NCBI RefSeq assembly: GCF_001518015.1 | Contig: NZ_LPUY01000076.1 | Location: 1 to 54,194, forward strand | DNA length: 54,194 nt | Source: Tritonibacter horizontis | GTDB taxonomy: Bacteria; Pseudomonadota; Alphaproteobacteria; Rhodobacterales; Rhodobacteraceae | Direction of reading: 5' to 3' | In this document: in pieces, positions 7,382-17,150 of the stretch | How the letters are laid out: each line of letters begins with the position of its first letter | How positions within the stretch are numbered: position 1 is the stretch's first letter | The notes under the pieces: generated by a model | Told to the model about the DNA's origin: nothing | Seen by the model: only the letters and a program-made list of their open reading frames with translations | Databases searched by the model: none | Made by a program: the position numbers and the translations under genes

Positions 7382-10072
7382 TCAGAGGATTTCTTCTATT
7401 TTCGTCTGAATCGGCAAAGTCACTCGGAATCCGGCCCCGCCCTGTCTCGGCAATAACGAGATATCACCGCCCAGACGTCGCATGATTTCACGGCAAATCG
7501 CAAGGCCAAGTCCCGCACCACCTGCACGTTCAGGTGTAACCCTTGAAAATTTCTCGAAAATGACCTTTTCGAAGTCAGCGGGAATGCCATCGCCATTGTC
7601 CTGCAAATCGACATGGATCACCTGTTCCTCAAATGTCACGCCGATTTGCAATTTCGGATCCGGAGCGGTGCAGTATTTTTGCGCATTGGCGATCAGGTTG
7701 ATGAAAACCTGCGACAGGCGGTCCACATCGGTTTCCAGCTCAATCGCCTCCGTCTTGCGGTCGCGCACTACTTTCAGCTCGCTTTCTGCCCCCGCCAGCG
7801 CCGAGGACATGGCATGGTCCAACACATCGCTCAGACGGCGGCGCGAGACATGCAGCGTCACCTGGCCGCTTTCCAGCACGCTCAGATCCAGCAGATCATT
7901 GAGAAGACGGGTCAGCCGGAGGGCCTCGTCATGGATGATCGAGGCGTATTTGTGTTGTTCTTCCGGACGCAGCCCCCAATCGTCCCGCAGGATTTCCGAA
8001 AACGCCCGCACAGAGGTCATCGGCGTGCGCAATTCATGGCTGACCTGACTGAGAAACGCATCCTTCTGTTCCGAAAGCTGTGTCAGTTTCTGGTTGGTTT
8101 CGCGCAATTGCCGCGCCGTCCGCGACAGTTCCAGAGACTGGGCCTCCAGACGGCTGGAATACTCCAGAAGTTGCGCCGATTCGTCGGCCACCGCCAGCAG
8201 ATCCTCGACCGAAACCGCAGCCCCGCTGACAATCTGGCCAATCATCGCATGCGCGGCCGCCGCACCGATGGAGGCGCTGAGTTCGCGTTCCAGTTGCTCC
8301 AGAAAGGCCGGTGTCGGCTCTGGCAAGGCCCCCTGCCCGCCCTGTCGATCCGCCGCCGCCTGAAAAAACGACTGCGCCTCCTGCGGGCCGAGGATGCGCT
8401 GCGACATGATCATCAGGTCTTCGCTTTGGGCGACAGATCCGGTCCAGCCACCGGGGCCGGCCGAATGGTCAAAGACATGCACGAATTGCGCGCCCTGCAG
8501 ACGCTCCATCGGGCTGGGAAAGCTGAGCACAGACACCAGGCAGAAGGCGAGAACATTCAACGACATCGACCAAAGAACGCAATGCACGATCGGATCAAGT
8601 CCTTCGATCCCGAACAGGGCCTGCGGACGCAACCAGGCCAGGCCGAAGGGGCCCTCTGCCAGGGTCGAGGCCGAAAAGACGCCGCCGGCCACCTCTGGCA
8701 ACAGCAGCGTATAGCCCCAGAGGCTGAAGCCCACGAACAGCCCCGCCAATGCCCCGGCGCGGGTGGCGCCGCGCCAGAACAGCCCGCCCACCAATGCCGG
8801 CAGGATCTGCGAAATGCCGGAGAATGAGATCAACCCGATGGCCGCCAGCGCCGCGCCGCCGCCCGAGATCTGGTAATAGGCATAGCCAAGCGCCATGATC
8901 GCAGCGATGGAAAACCGGCGCGCAAACAGCACCACGCTGCGCACGTCGCCAGACACCGACGCGCCCCCAAAGGCATCCGTCGAGCGCAGCCAGATCGGCA
9001 TCACGATATGGTTCGACACCATGGTCGACAGGCTCATGGCGGCCACGATCACCATCGAGGTCGCCGAGGAAAACCCGCCCAGAAACGACAGCATCGCCAG
9101 CCCGTTCTCGCCCTGCGACAGCGGCAGCGTCAGAACAAACAGATCGGGGTTTGACCCCTGGGGCAGCAGCTCCAGCCCCAATGCCGCAATCGGCACCACA
9201 AAGATCGAGATCAGCAGCAAATAGGTCGGAAAGGCCCAGGCCGCGATGCGCAGGTGGCGCTCGTCTTCGTTTTCGACCACCATCACCTGAAACATCCGGG
9301 GCAGACAGACAAAGGCCGCCGCCGCAAGAAAGGTGATCGCGGTCCAGCGCCCGCCATTGACCTGCCATTCCCCCAACGGAGAGGCGTCAATGCGCGCCAG
9401 CGTTTGCGACACGCCGCCCGCCAGCCCCCAGACAACAAAGATCCCCACCGCCACAAGCGCGATCAGCTTGACCACCGCCTCCAGCGCGACCGCCATGACG
9501 ACGCCGTGATGGCGCTCGTTGGCATTGAGGTTGCGGGTGCCGAACAGGATGGCAAAACAGGCCAGACCGGAGGCGATCCAGAAAACGGTGCCGGTCTCAT
9601 TGTAGCTGCGGGTCGGGTCTGCGGCGGCAAAAATCGAGACGGACAGCGTGATGGACTGCAACTGAAGCGCGATATAGGGCGTCACCCCCACCACCGCGAG
9701 CAGGGTCACGCCGATGGCCAGCACGTTGGATTTGCCATAGCGCGCCGACAGAAGATCCGCGATCGAGCTGATGCGCTGGCTGCGCCCCACCCGCACCAGT
9801 TTGCGCAGGCCCCACCACCAGCCGATCATCACCAGCGTCGGCCCGAGGTAGATGGTGATATATTCCATACCCGATCGCGCCGCATAGCCGACCGCGCCGT
9901 AAAAGGTCCAGGCCGTACAATAGATGGACAGCGACAGGGTGTAGATCAGGGGCGAGCCCATAAACCGGGCGCCCCGCCCGCGCAACGCCATCCGGTCGGC
10001 CCAGAAGGCAACCGCAAAGAGGATCGAGACATAGCCAAGGCTGACCATGGCCAGCAAATTCAAAGAGGTCAT
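7382..10072 (-). CDS. Sodium/solute-symporter-domain sensor histidine kinase
   Basis: An 896-residue fusion. Residues ~5-500 form a multi-helix Na+/solute symporter (SSS, PutP-like) domain; a helical linker follows, then HisKA (SHELRTP with phosphoacceptor His679) and HATPase_c with N-box (NLIANAQKY), G1 (DNGDGIP) and G2 (GGAGLGLAI). It belongs to the class of CbrA-like kinases that couple transport or sensing of a small solute to phosphotransfer. The ATG overlaps the stop of the preceding small membrane-protein gene (ATGA), and a receiver-only response regulator lies just upstream, so the three form one operon. No ligand can be named from sequence. Confidence 0.93.
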   Translation of the reverse strand: MTSLNLLAMVSLGYVSILFAVAFWADRMALRGRGARFMGSPLIYTLSLSIYCTAWTFYGAVGYAARSGMEYITIYLGPTLVMIGWWWGLRKLVRVGRSQRISSIADLLSARYGKSNVLAIGVTLLAVVGVTPYIALQLQSITLSVSIFAAADPTRSYNETGTVFWIASGLACFAILFGTRNLNANERHHGVVMAVALEAVVKLIALVAVGIFVVWGLAGGVSQTLARIDASPLGEWQVNGGRWTAITFLAAAAFVCLPRMFQVMVVENEDERHLRIAAWAFPTYLLLISIFVVPIAALGLELLPQGSNPDLFVLTLPLSQGENGLAMLSFLGGFSSATSMVIVAAMSLSTMVSNHIVMPIWLRSTDAFGGASVSGDVRSVVLFARRFSIAAIMALGYAYYQISGGGAALAAIGLISFSGISQILPALVGGLFWRGATRAGALAGLFVGFSLWGYTLLLPEVAGGVFSASTLAEGPFGLAWLRPQALFGIEGLDPIVHCVLWSMSLNVLAFCLVSVLSFPSPMERLQGAQFVHVFDHSAGPGGWTGSVAQSEDLMIMSQRILGPQEAQSFFQAAADRQGGQGALPEPTPAFLEQLERELSASIGAAAAHAMIGQIVSGAAVSVEDLLAVADESAQLLEYSSRLEAQSLELSRTARQLRETNQKLTQLSEQKDAFLSQVSHELRTPMTSVRAFSEILRDDWGLRPEEQHKYASIIHDEALRLTRLLNDLLDLSVLESGQVTLHVSRRRLSDVLDHAMSSALAGAESELKVVRDRKTEAIELETDVDRLSQVFINLIANAQKYCTAPDPKLQIGVTFEEQVIHVDLQDNGDGIPADFEKVIFEKFSRVTPERAGGAGLGLAICREIMRRLGGDISLLPRQGGAGFRVTLPIQTKIEEIL

Positions 10073-10536
10073 GACGGCCGCTCGCGATCCGCTTCGCCGC
10101 CCGTCTGCGGCGGCATCGGATCATCCGTCGCGGCCTCCTCCAGCCTGGCGGCCGGGATCGTGGCCGTCGGCGGGGCGGCGCGGTCACTCAGGGGATCAGA
10201 GATCTCTGTGGTGTTCCGGCTGCCGGTCCAGTGCACCGCCCACCGGCGGACCGCATAGGAAAACCCGACCGAAAAGACGATCAGCCCGACCCAGACGGTA
10301 AAGATATAGATCATCGCCGAGGACATGCTGGTGCCCTGTGGTCCTGCGCTGTCCCCTGTGCCGGAGCCGGACCCGCCGTCATGCTGGGGCCACAACAGCG
10401 GTATCAGGAACAGCAACGCCCCGATCAACGGCGCCAGCCGCGCGACATCCATCAATCGGCGACGCCGGTAGGTGCGCTGTTCCACAAACGGCGTGCGCAG
10501 TTCGTCCTTGCTGCCGGCCCCGTCCGAACGGATCAT
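10069..10536 (-). CDS. Small membrane protein in the kinase operon
   Basis: About 155 residues. It has two hydrophobic segments, one near 33-50 (LIGALLFLIPLLWP) and one near 75-100 (a stretch around IYIFTVWVGLIVFSVGF), then a disordered, Pro- and acid-rich C-tail. It sits between the response regulator (10-bp gap) and the kinase (4-bp overlap), which suggests it works with the kinase's transporter domain as an accessory subunit. No family was recognised. An internal ATG at 10452 (MDVARLAP) is an alternative start; neither has a strong ribosome-binding site. Confidence 0.7.
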   Translation of the reverse strand: MIRSDGAGSKDELRTPFVEQRTYRRRRLMDVARLAPLIGALLFLIPLLWPQHDGGSGSGTGDSAGPQGTSMSSAMIYIFTVWVGLIVFSVGFSYAVRRWAVHWTGSRNTTEISDPLSDRAAPPTATIPAARLEEAATDDPMPPQTGGEADRERPS

Positions 10537-10546
10537 CGGCGCAGGC

Positions 10547-10948
10547 TCAGCCGGAGCCGCGCGCGCTGGCGCTTTGCAGGGCCTGGGCGTTCAGGTCACG
10601 GACAGCGGTCAGGACCTCGGCATTTGAAAACGGTTTCGTCATGAAGCGGGTCACGCCTGCGCGCTCTGCCATTTCACGATCTTTCAACTGCCCCCGCGCT
10701 GTCAGCATCAGCACCGGCAGATGAGCCATCGCCTCTATCTCGCGGATTTCGCGAATGATTTCCATTCCGCTTTTGCCCGGCAGCATAAGATCCAGAATCA
10801 CCAGATCCGGAGCTGCGGCCTCGATCACCGCCAGCGCATCGCTGCCATCTGCATGCACATCCACCGTCCAGCCCTCACGCGAGAGCAGGAAGCGGATCGC
10901 CTCTGCAATATTGGCTTCGTCTTCGATTAGAACGACTCGTCCAGCCAT
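10547..10948 (-). CDS. Single-domain (CheY-like) response regulator
   Basis: A 133-residue receiver domain without an output domain. The acidic pocket (E9, D10), phosphoacceptor D53 (LVILDLMLPGKSG) and the conserved Lys of MTKPFSN are all present. The start MAGRVVLIEDE is a standard receiver N-terminus; the longer open frame to 11185 is rejected for lack of similarity. It is probably phosphorylated by the kinase two genes downstream in the same operon. With no DNA-binding domain, it must act through protein contacts. Confidence 0.9.
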   Translation of the reverse strand: MAGRVVLIEDEANIAEAIRFLLSREGWTVDVHADGSDALAVIEAAAPDLVILDLMLPGKSGMEIIREIREIEAMAHLPVLMLTARGQLKDREMAERAGVTRFMTKPFSNAEVLTAVRDLNAQALQSASARGSG

Positions 10949-11045
10949 TGTCCCTTTGATCCTCCCTTTGCACCGCGCCGGTTTTCCGGTTCCTCCCGGT
11001 GCAGGCCGGATCTTGCACCAAAGCTGCGGCGCTGTCACCCGGCAG

Positions 11046-12404
11046 TTACAGGGACACCGGTTCGAGCTCCTGCGACCCGCGCAGGATCGACGGTTCACGC
11101 CGCGCCGCACAGCCCCGTCGCACACAGATCCGGCAACTGGCCCCGACCGGGCGCGACGCCTGTGCCTCCGGCTCCTGCGGGACACCCCCGTCCTCCGCGC
11201 CCTCGGCCGAGGGGCCCGGCAGGATCAGCATGGCGGCGCGGCGCACCGGATCGGTGTCAAAGGTCAGTGGTTCTGCCGCCCAGGAAATTGCAAAACACAG
11301 GGTATCGCGCGCCGCGCGCCCCTGTTGATGGACCTGGCGCCGGATCGGCACATCCGGTTGTGACAGGGCGGTAAACAGCGGCCAGAGCGGACAGGACGCG
11401 CCGAACCGCGGCAAGGAAAACCCCGCCACCGGCTTGCGAAACAGAATCGACCCGGAGGCATCGCAGACCACCAGCCCGGCAGGTTGCCCCAGAACCTCTT
11501 CCGGCAGGGCCGCAAGCCGTCGCAGGACACGGTGCACCTCGACCCCGAACTCCCGCGCCAGCTGGCCCGGTCGCATACCGACCCGCGTCAGCGCCTCTTT
11601 GAAAACCCCCAGGGGCATGGCGCGGGCGTCGACCTCGTAGTCCGCCAGCGCCGAGGCGGCCAGCTTTTGCGCCGCGCGCCCCTCCAGTTCCGGTGCCTGA
11701 TGGGCCAGCTCTGCCGCCGTCGCGGCCCCGGTTTCAAGCTGCGGAAAGTGAAACCCACGGGCGGTGAAAAAGGCCTCGACCTCTTCTTGCGGGATGCCGC
11801 GCCGCTCGCTGCCCTGATCGCTGTCGTCCAGAAACCGGACCAGCGCCCGGCTGCTGTCGGCCAGACGCTGGGCATCTTCGTCGAGGTTGCGGTGGAACCG
11901 GTCGCGCCATTCGGCCTCCAGCTCGCCGGGCTCTGCCAGAATGGCCGATGTGGAGCGGATCGCCGCCGCCGTCGAAAGCACCTCGTGCAGGGAGGCCGCC
12001 AGATGCGGATCATGGGTCAGCCGGTCCGACAGACCGCGCACCGTGCGTTCCAGCGCACCGATGCGGGTGTGAGTCTCGGCCAGCACCTCGGCCCAGCCGG
12101 GAAAACGGCCCGCGAATTCCTCGACCCGGTCCAGTTCCGCCTGTGGCCGCCGGGCATCGACCGCCGCCTCACGCAGGGCGGCCACCAGCGTCGCCTCCGC
12201 CCCTTCGGTCAGCACCGAAGGCTCCACCCCAAGCGCCTGCGCCAGCGTCACCAACAGTTTTCCGCCGATTCTGCGCCGGTTGTGTTCGATCAGGTTGAGG
12301 TAGGAGGCAGAGATCCCTACATCCTGTGCCAGGTCGGCCTGACGTATATTCAACATCAAGCGCCGCTCGCGGATACGACTTCCGGTCAGGCTGTCGGCTG
12401 TCAT
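11046..12404 (-). CDS. ScfR-family (short-chain fatty acyl-CoA type) XRE regulator, DUF2083
   Basis: A 452-residue regulator. An XRE helix-turn-helix covers about 8-62 (RERRLMLNIRQADLAQDVG and following). A helical middle leads to the DUF2083 C-terminal domain, ending in the family's Cys-rich motif (CRICVRRGCAARREPSIL). Relatives such as PccR of Rhodobacter sphaeroides control propionyl-CoA metabolism and sense acyl-CoAs. It is divergent from the ABC-transporter operon starting at 12639, a classic arrangement for control of both units. The response-regulator operon begins 97 bp downstream on the same strand and may be partly co-transcribed. Confidence 0.87.
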   Translation of the reverse strand: MTADSLTGSRIRERRLMLNIRQADLAQDVGISASYLNLIEHNRRRIGGKLLVTLAQALGVEPSVLTEGAEATLVAALREAAVDARRPQAELDRVEEFAGRFPGWAEVLAETHTRIGALERTVRGLSDRLTHDPHLAASLHEVLSTAAAIRSTSAILAEPGELEAEWRDRFHRNLDEDAQRLADSSRALVRFLDDSDQGSERRGIPQEEVEAFFTARGFHFPQLETGAATAAELAHQAPELEGRAAQKLAASALADYEVDARAMPLGVFKEALTRVGMRPGQLAREFGVEVHRVLRRLAALPEEVLGQPAGLVVCDASGSILFRKPVAGFSLPRFGASCPLWPLFTALSQPDVPIRRQVHQQGRAARDTLCFAISWAAEPLTFDTDPVRRAAMLILPGPSAEGAEDGGVPQEPEAQASRPVGASCRICVRRGCAARREPSILRGSQELEPVSL

Positions 12405-12638
12405 TGTGATGGCTCCGGTCTAAAACCGCCCCTTATCAAGGACTTTCTGCACGGCAGAATAAGGAAATTTACAAGCGTCCCATGCGCTGTGTGTATTTCT
12501 TTACAGGAAAACCTCTAAAAACAAGGGTTTTATTGCGCGGATTTACAATAGCCCCCCATACTCATTTTGCACATTGTTGCAGGAGGTGCGCGAAGTGAGG
12601 AGTCGCGCATCGCCTTATTCATCCTAGGGAGGAAACTC
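12405..12638. promoter_or_regulatory. Divergent promoter region of the ScfR gene and ABC-transporter operon
   Basis: This AT-rich region contains a perfect palindrome TTCTGC-ACG-GCAGAA (12445-12459), close to the ScfR start. Three TTTACA boxes lie at 12468-12473, 12500-12505 and 12542-12547, spaced 32 and 42 bp, near whole helical turns. TTGCA-N5-TTGCA sits near 12570-12585. The ScfR-type site recalled for PccR is TTTGCAAA repeated, so these are plausible but unproven operators. The strong TAGGGAGG site just before 12639 belongs to the binding-protein gene. Confidence 0.45.
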
Positions 12639-13985
12639 ATGTCCAAGACAGACGTAAGCCGTCGTGGCCTGCTCAGAACCGGTGCCGTTACGGCAGGTGG
12701 TCTGGCTCTGCCAACCATCTTTACCGCGCAAAGTGCTTCGGCCTTTACCAATGATCCAACTGGCGGCACCGTCACACTCGGTTTCAACGTGCCGCAGACC
12801 GGTGCCTATGCAGACGAAGGCGCCGACGAACTGCGCGCCTACCAGCTCGCCGTCGAACACCTGAACGGTGAAGGCGATGGCGGCATGCTCAACACCTTCA
12901 GCTCCAAGGCGCTCGAAGGCAACGGTATCCTGGGTAAGAAGGTGGAATATGTCACCGGTGACACCCAGACCAAATCCGACGCGGCCCGCGCCTCAGCGAA
13001 GTCGATGATCGAAAAAGACGGCGCAATCATGATCACCGGCGGTTCGTCCTCCGGCGTTGCGGTTGCTGTCCAGGGTCTCTGCCAGGAAGCGGGCGTCATT
13101 TTCATGGCGGGCCTCACCCACTCCAACGACACCACCGGCAAAGACAAGAAAGCCAACGGTTTCCGTCACTTCTTTAACGCGTACATGTCCGCCGCCGCGC
13201 TGGCACCGGTGTTGAAGAACCTCTATGGCAGCGACCGCAAAGCCTACCACCTGACCGCAGACTACACCTGGGGCTGGACGCAGGAAGAATCGATCAAGGC
13301 CGCCACAGAGGCGCTCGGCTGGGAAACCGTCAACACGGTCAAGACCCCGCTCGCCGCGACCGACTTCTCGTCCTATATCGCACCGGTTCTGAACTCCGGC
13401 GCCGACGTTCTGGTTCTGAACCACTATGGCGGTAACATGGTGAACTCGCTCACCAACGCGGTTCAGTTCGGCCTGCGCGAAAAGCAGGTAAACGGCAAGA
13501 ACTTCGAAATCGTGGTGCCGCTCTACTCCCGCCTGATGGCGAAGGGTGCGGGCGAAAACGTGAAAGGCATTCACGGGTCCACCAACTGGCATTGGTCGCT
13601 GCAGGACGAAGGCTCCAAGGCGTTCGTTCGCTCCTTCGGCACCAAATACGGCTTCCCGCCCTCTCAGGCGGCGCATACCTGCTACGTGCAAGCGTTGCTT
13701 TATGCGGATGCCGTGGCGCGTGGCGGTTCCTTCAACCCCTGTTCGGTTGTCGAAGCCCTCGAAGGGTTCGAATTCGACGGCATGGGCAACGGCAAGACAC
13801 TTTATCGTGCCGAAGACCACCAGTGCTTCAAGGACGTTCTGGTTGTGCGCGGGAAAGAAAACCCGACCTCCGAGTTCGACCTGCTGGAAGTTGTCGAGGT
13901 CACCCCGCGCGAGCAGGTCGAGTATCCTGTTGACCACCCGATGTTCGCAGGCGGCCAGCTCGGCTCCTGTAACCCCGGCGCGTAA
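12639..13985 (+). CDS. ABC transporter periplasmic substrate-binding protein (branched-chain amino acid type)
   Basis: A 448-residue type I periplasmic-binding-fold protein (Peripla_BP_6/LivJ superfamily). It begins with a twin-arginine-like signal (SRRGLLRTGAV) and a likely cleavage after residues ~30 (SASA). The motif GFNVPQTGAYADEG matches the start of LivJ-type lobes. It is longer than LivJ (about 350 mature residues), as in the amide/urea-type relatives, so the substrate cannot be fixed. GGGAGGAAACTC precedes the ATG. First gene of the five-gene transporter operon, separated from the permease genes by an 11-bp-stem hairpin, probably giving extra binding protein. Confidence 0.9.
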   Translation: MSKTDVSRRGLLRTGAVTAGGLALPTIFTAQSASAFTNDPTGGTVTLGFNVPQTGAYADEGADELRAYQLAVEHLNGEGDGGMLNTFSSKALEGNGILGKKVEYVTGDTQTKSDAARASAKSMIEKDGAIMITGGSSSGVAVAVQGLCQEAGVIFMAGLTHSNDTTGKDKKANGFRHFFNAYMSAAALAPVLKNLYGSDRKAYHLTADYTWGWTQEESIKAATEALGWETVNTVKTPLAATDFSSYIAPVLNSGADVLVLNHYGGNMVNSLTNAVQFGLREKQVNGKNFEIVVPLYSRLMAKGAGENVKGIHGSTNWHWSLQDEGSKAFVRSFGTKYGFPPSQAAHTCYVQALLYADAVARGGSFNPCSVVEALEGFEFDGMGNGKTLYRAEDHQCFKDVLVVRGKENPTSEFDLLEVVEVTPREQVEYPVDHPMFAGGQLGSCNPGA

Positions 13986-14002
13986 GCGAGAGCATTAAGA
14001 CA

Positions 14003-14029
14003 GGTCGGGCGCGCAGGCCGCGCCCGACC
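14003..14029 (+). terminator. Hairpin between binding-protein and permease genes
   Basis: A perfect 11-bp stem (GGTCGGGCGCG 14003-14013 with 14019-14029, loop CAGGC) starts 18 bp after the binding-protein stop. No U-tract follows. Such elements often stabilise the upstream message or attenuate read-through, so the binding protein is made in excess over the permease. Confidence 0.65.
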
Positions 14030-14143
14030 CCCCTTCTCCCGCACAGTTTGGTCTACCTTAATCGCGCCTCGGCAAATACCGGGTCGTGACCTGCTGTTGC
14101 ATTCAAATAACAAGCCACCCAGACGAACCGGAAGGTGGGAATC

Positions 14144-15166
14144 ATGGACGCGTTCCTTCTGCAAATCCTAAATGGGCTCGACAAGGGCTCTGCCTATGCG
14201 CTGATTGCGCTCGGCCTGACACTTATTTTCGGCACACTTGGTGTTGTGAACTTCGCCCACGGGGCCTTGTTCATGATCGGGGCCTTCTGCGCGGTGACCG
14301 TACAGAAGTTCCTGACCCTCAGTGTCGAAACCATTGATCCAGAGAAAACCGACTTTCTCGGCAATCCGCTGAAGGTAAAGACCCCTTACGTGGAGAACTG
14401 GTTCGGCCCCGACATCGGCAACGCCATCATCGACTGGTCCGTGCCGCTGGCGATCCTCTTTGCGATCCCGATCATGATCGCCGTCGGCTTCATCATGGAG
14501 CGCGGCTTGATCAAGCATTTCTACAAGCGTCCGCATGCGGATCAGATCCTGGTGACCTTTGGTCTGGCGATCGTTCTGCAAGAAGTCATCAAGTACTTCT
14601 ACGGCGCCAACCCGATCCCGACGCCCGCCCCCGAGGCGCTGAACGGCGTTGCCAACCTCGGCGCCATCGTCGGCCTCGACCTGATCTATCCGGTCTGGCG
14701 GATCGTCTACTTCTGCTTTGCCTGCCTGATTATCAGCGGCGTCTTTGCCTTCCTGCAGTTCACCACCTTCGGGATGGTCGTGCGCGCCGGCATGGCCGAC
14801 CGCGAGACAGTGGGGCTTCTGGGCATCAACATCGACCGTCGCTTTACGATCATGTTCGGCATTGCGGCCGCGGTGGCCGGACTGGCGGGCGTGATGTACA
14901 CACCGATCAACTCACCCAACTATCACATGGGCATGGACTTCCTGGTGCTGTCCTTCGTTGTGGTGGTGGTTGGCGGCATGGGCTCCCTCCCCGGCGCTGT
15001 GCTCGCGGGCTTCCTGCTCGGTATCCTCGAAAGCTTTGCCTCCATGGAATGGGCCATCAACCTGATCCCCGGCATCAATCAGATCATCATCTACCTTGTC
15101 GCCATCATCATCTTGTTGGTCCGCCCACGTGGCTTGATGGGGCGCAAAGGCGTGATGGAGGACTAA
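14144..15166 (+). CDS. ABC transporter permease, LivH family
   Basis: A 340-residue inner-membrane permease of the branched-chain amino acid family, with 8-9 hydrophobic helices. The typical N-terminal phrase [21 protein letters not shown] and the cytoplasmic motif near [11 protein letters not shown] are present. ATG 14144 is chosen over GTG 14135 because GGAAGG is well placed for the ATG and the family starts at this point. An unusual insert of about 35 residues (about 60-95) lies between the first helices, as in urea/amide-type relatives. LivM follows after 4 bp. Confidence 0.92.
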   Translation: MDAFLLQILNGLDKGSAYALIALGLTLIFGTLGVVNFAHGALFMIGAFCAVTVQKFLTLSVETIDPEKTDFLGNPLKVKTPYVENWFGPDIGNAIIDWSVPLAILFAIPIMIAVGFIMERGLIKHFYKRPHADQILVTFGLAIVLQEVIKYFYGANPIPTPAPEALNGVANLGAIVGLDLIYPVWRIVYFCFACLIISGVFAFLQFTTFGMVVRAGMADRETVGLLGINIDRRFTIMFGIAAAVAGLAGVMYTPINSPNYHMGMDFLVLSFVVVVVGGMGSLPGAVLAGFLLGILESFASMEWAINLIPGINQIIIYLVAIIILLVRPRGLMGRKGVMED

Positions 15167-15170
15167 ACCA

Positions 15171-16370
15171 ATGTTCGGACTTAATAAAAAAGACACCTCC
15201 CTGCTTTTGATCGTCATCGTTCTGACGCTCTTTGCCCCCTTCATCCTGAACCCGTTCCCGACCGGATCCGGTCTGGCACAGTTCAACGCGGGCTATCCCG
15301 ACCTGATGCAGCGGTTTGCGATCTTCGGCATCTTTGCCGTGGGGTTCAACATCCTGTTCGGCCTGACCGGATATCTCTCCTTTGGTCACGCGGCCTTTCT
15401 GGGTGTCGGCTCCTACTCCGCCGTGTGGATGTTCAAGCTGCTCAGCATGAATGTGCTGCCGGCCATTATCCTCAGCGTGATCATTGCCGGGCTCTTTGCG
15501 CTGGTGATCGGCTACATCAGCCTGCGGCGTTCCGGCATCTACTTCTCGATCCTGACGCTGGCCTTTGCGCAGATGTCCTTCAGCCTGGCCTATTCGGTCC
15601 TGACGCCGATCACCAACGGCGAGACCGGCCTGCAGCTGACGCTTGACGACCCGCGCGTGCTGGGGGTTACCTCGACCGCCGATGGCTCGATCCCGGTGAC
15701 CAACCTCTTTGGCATCGAGATGCGCAGCACCTACAATCTTGCGGTTGGTCCCTGGGATTTCCAGTTCAACATGGGTTACTACCTCTGTGCGCTGGTGCTG
15801 ATCGCGGCCTTCTACCTGTCGATCCGCATCTTCCGCTCGCCCTTCGGGATGATGCTGCGGGCGGTGAAATCCAACCAGCAGCGGATGAACTACACCGGGC
15901 TGAACTCCAAACCCTACACGCTGGCGGCCTTTGTGATCTCCGGCATGTATGCGGGCCTCGCGGGGGGGCTGATGGCCTCCATGGACCCGCTGGCCGGTGC
16001 GGAGCGGATGCAATGGACGGCCTCTGGCGAAGTGGTTCTGATGACCATCCTCGGCGGTGCGGGCACCCTGATCGGTCCGGTTCTGGGCGCCGGGTTCATC
16101 AAATACTTCGAGAACATCTTCTCCAAGATCAACGACAACATCCTGCACAGCTGGTTCAGCTTCATGCCGGATGGGCTGGAGGATTTCGTGGTCTTCCTCG
16201 TGCATCCCTTCATCGGCAAGGGCTGGCACCTGACCCTCGGCATTCTGTTCATGCTGGTGGTGGTCTTCCTGCCCGGTGGGCTGGTCGAAGGTGGTCAACG
16301 CATCGCTGGATGGGTTCGCGGCAAGAAAAAGCCCGACGCCCACCAAAGCGAAACCAACCCCGCGGAATAA
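15171..16370 (+). CDS. ABC transporter permease, LivM family
   Basis: A 399-residue second permease, with about 9-10 membrane helices. The family motif [18 protein letters not shown] lies near 65-82, and the ATPase-coupling loop with [14 protein letters not shown] near 225. It pairs with the LivH-type subunit to form the translocation pore. GGAGG sits 10 nt before the ATG. The C-terminus is basic and hydrophilic ([10 protein letters not shown]). Confidence 0.92.
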   Translation: MFGLNKKDTSLLLIVIVLTLFAPFILNPFPTGSGLAQFNAGYPDLMQRFAIFGIFAVGFNILFGLTGYLSFGHAAFLGVGSYSAVWMFKLLSMNVLPAIILSVIIAGLFALVIGYISLRRSGIYFSILTLAFAQMSFSLAYSVLTPITNGETGLQLTLDDPRVLGVTSTADGSIPVTNLFGIEMRSTYNLAVGPWDFQFNMGYYLCALVLIAAFYLSIRIFRSPFGMMLRAVKSNQQRMNYTGLNSKPYTLAAFVISGMYAGLAGGLMASMDPLAGAERMQWTASGEVVLMTILGGAGTLIGPVLGAGFIKYFENIFSKINDNILHSWFSFMPDGLEDFVVFLVHPFIGKGWHLTLGILFMLVVVFLPGGLVEGGQRIAGWVRGKKKPDAHQSETNPAE

Positions 16371-16382
16371 GGAGAGAAAACA

Positions 16383-17138
16383 ATGGGTATTCTCGAAGTT
16401 AAAAACGTGGGCAAACGCTTTGGCGGCTTGCAAGCCCTGTCGGATGTGAACCTGTCGGTGCGGGAAAACTCCGTACACGCCATCATCGGGCCAAACGGCG
16501 CGGGCAAATCCACCCTGCTGAACTGCCTGGTCGGCAAGCTGATCCCGGACACCGGATCGGTGATGTTTGACGGCCAGTCGGTTCTGGGGCGCCAGCCCTA
16601 CGAGATCAACCAGATGGGGATTTCCCGCGTTTTTCAGACGCCCGAGATCTTTGGCGATCTTTCGGTGCTGGAAAACATGATGATCCCCTGCCTGGCCAAG
16701 CGCGACGGGTCATTCGAGCTGAACGCGATCGCCTCAGTGATGCGCCAGACGGATATCCTGGAGACCGCCGAAAAGATGCTGCTCGAGATGAACATGGCAG
16801 ACAAGCGGCATATGAACGCCGCCTCCCTGTCACGTGGCGACAAGCGGCGGCTGGAGATCGGCATGTGCCTCAGTCAGGAACCACGGCTGCTGTTGTTGGA
16901 CGAACCCACCGCCGGCATGGCGCGGGCCGATACCAACAACACCATCGACCTGCTGAAACAGATCTCGGACGAGCGCAACATCACCATCGCGATCATCGAA
17001 CACGACATGCATGTGGTGTTCTCGCTCGCCAACCGGATCACCGTTCTGGCACAGGGCAAGCCGTTGGTGGAAGACGACCCGCAGAACATCCGCGGCAACC
17101 CCAAGGTGCGCGAAGCCTATCTCGGCGAGTCGGCGTAA
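16383..17138 (+). CDS. ABC transporter ATP-binding protein, LivG family
   Basis: A 251-residue cytoplasmic ATPase. Walker A is GPNGAGKST near 37-45. The ABC signature is degenerate (SLSRGDKRRLEIG, with Arg-Gly-Asp instead of the usual SGGQ), a form seen in LivG-like proteins. Walker B is LLLLDEPTAGM, with the switch His in IEHDMHVV. It works with LivF and the two permeases. GGAGAG precedes the ATG; the gap from livM is 12 bp. Confidence 0.92.
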   Translation: MGILEVKNVGKRFGGLQALSDVNLSVRENSVHAIIGPNGAGKSTLLNCLVGKLIPDTGSVMFDGQSVLGRQPYEINQMGISRVFQTPEIFGDLSVLENMMIPCLAKRDGSFELNAIASVMRQTDILETAEKMLLEMNMADKRHMNAASLSRGDKRRLEIGMCLSQEPRLLLLDEPTAGMARADTNNTIDLLKQISDERNITIAIIEHDMHVVFSLANRITVLAQGKPLVEDDPQNIRGNPKVREAYLGESA

Positions 17139-17150
17139 AGGAGCAAGACA

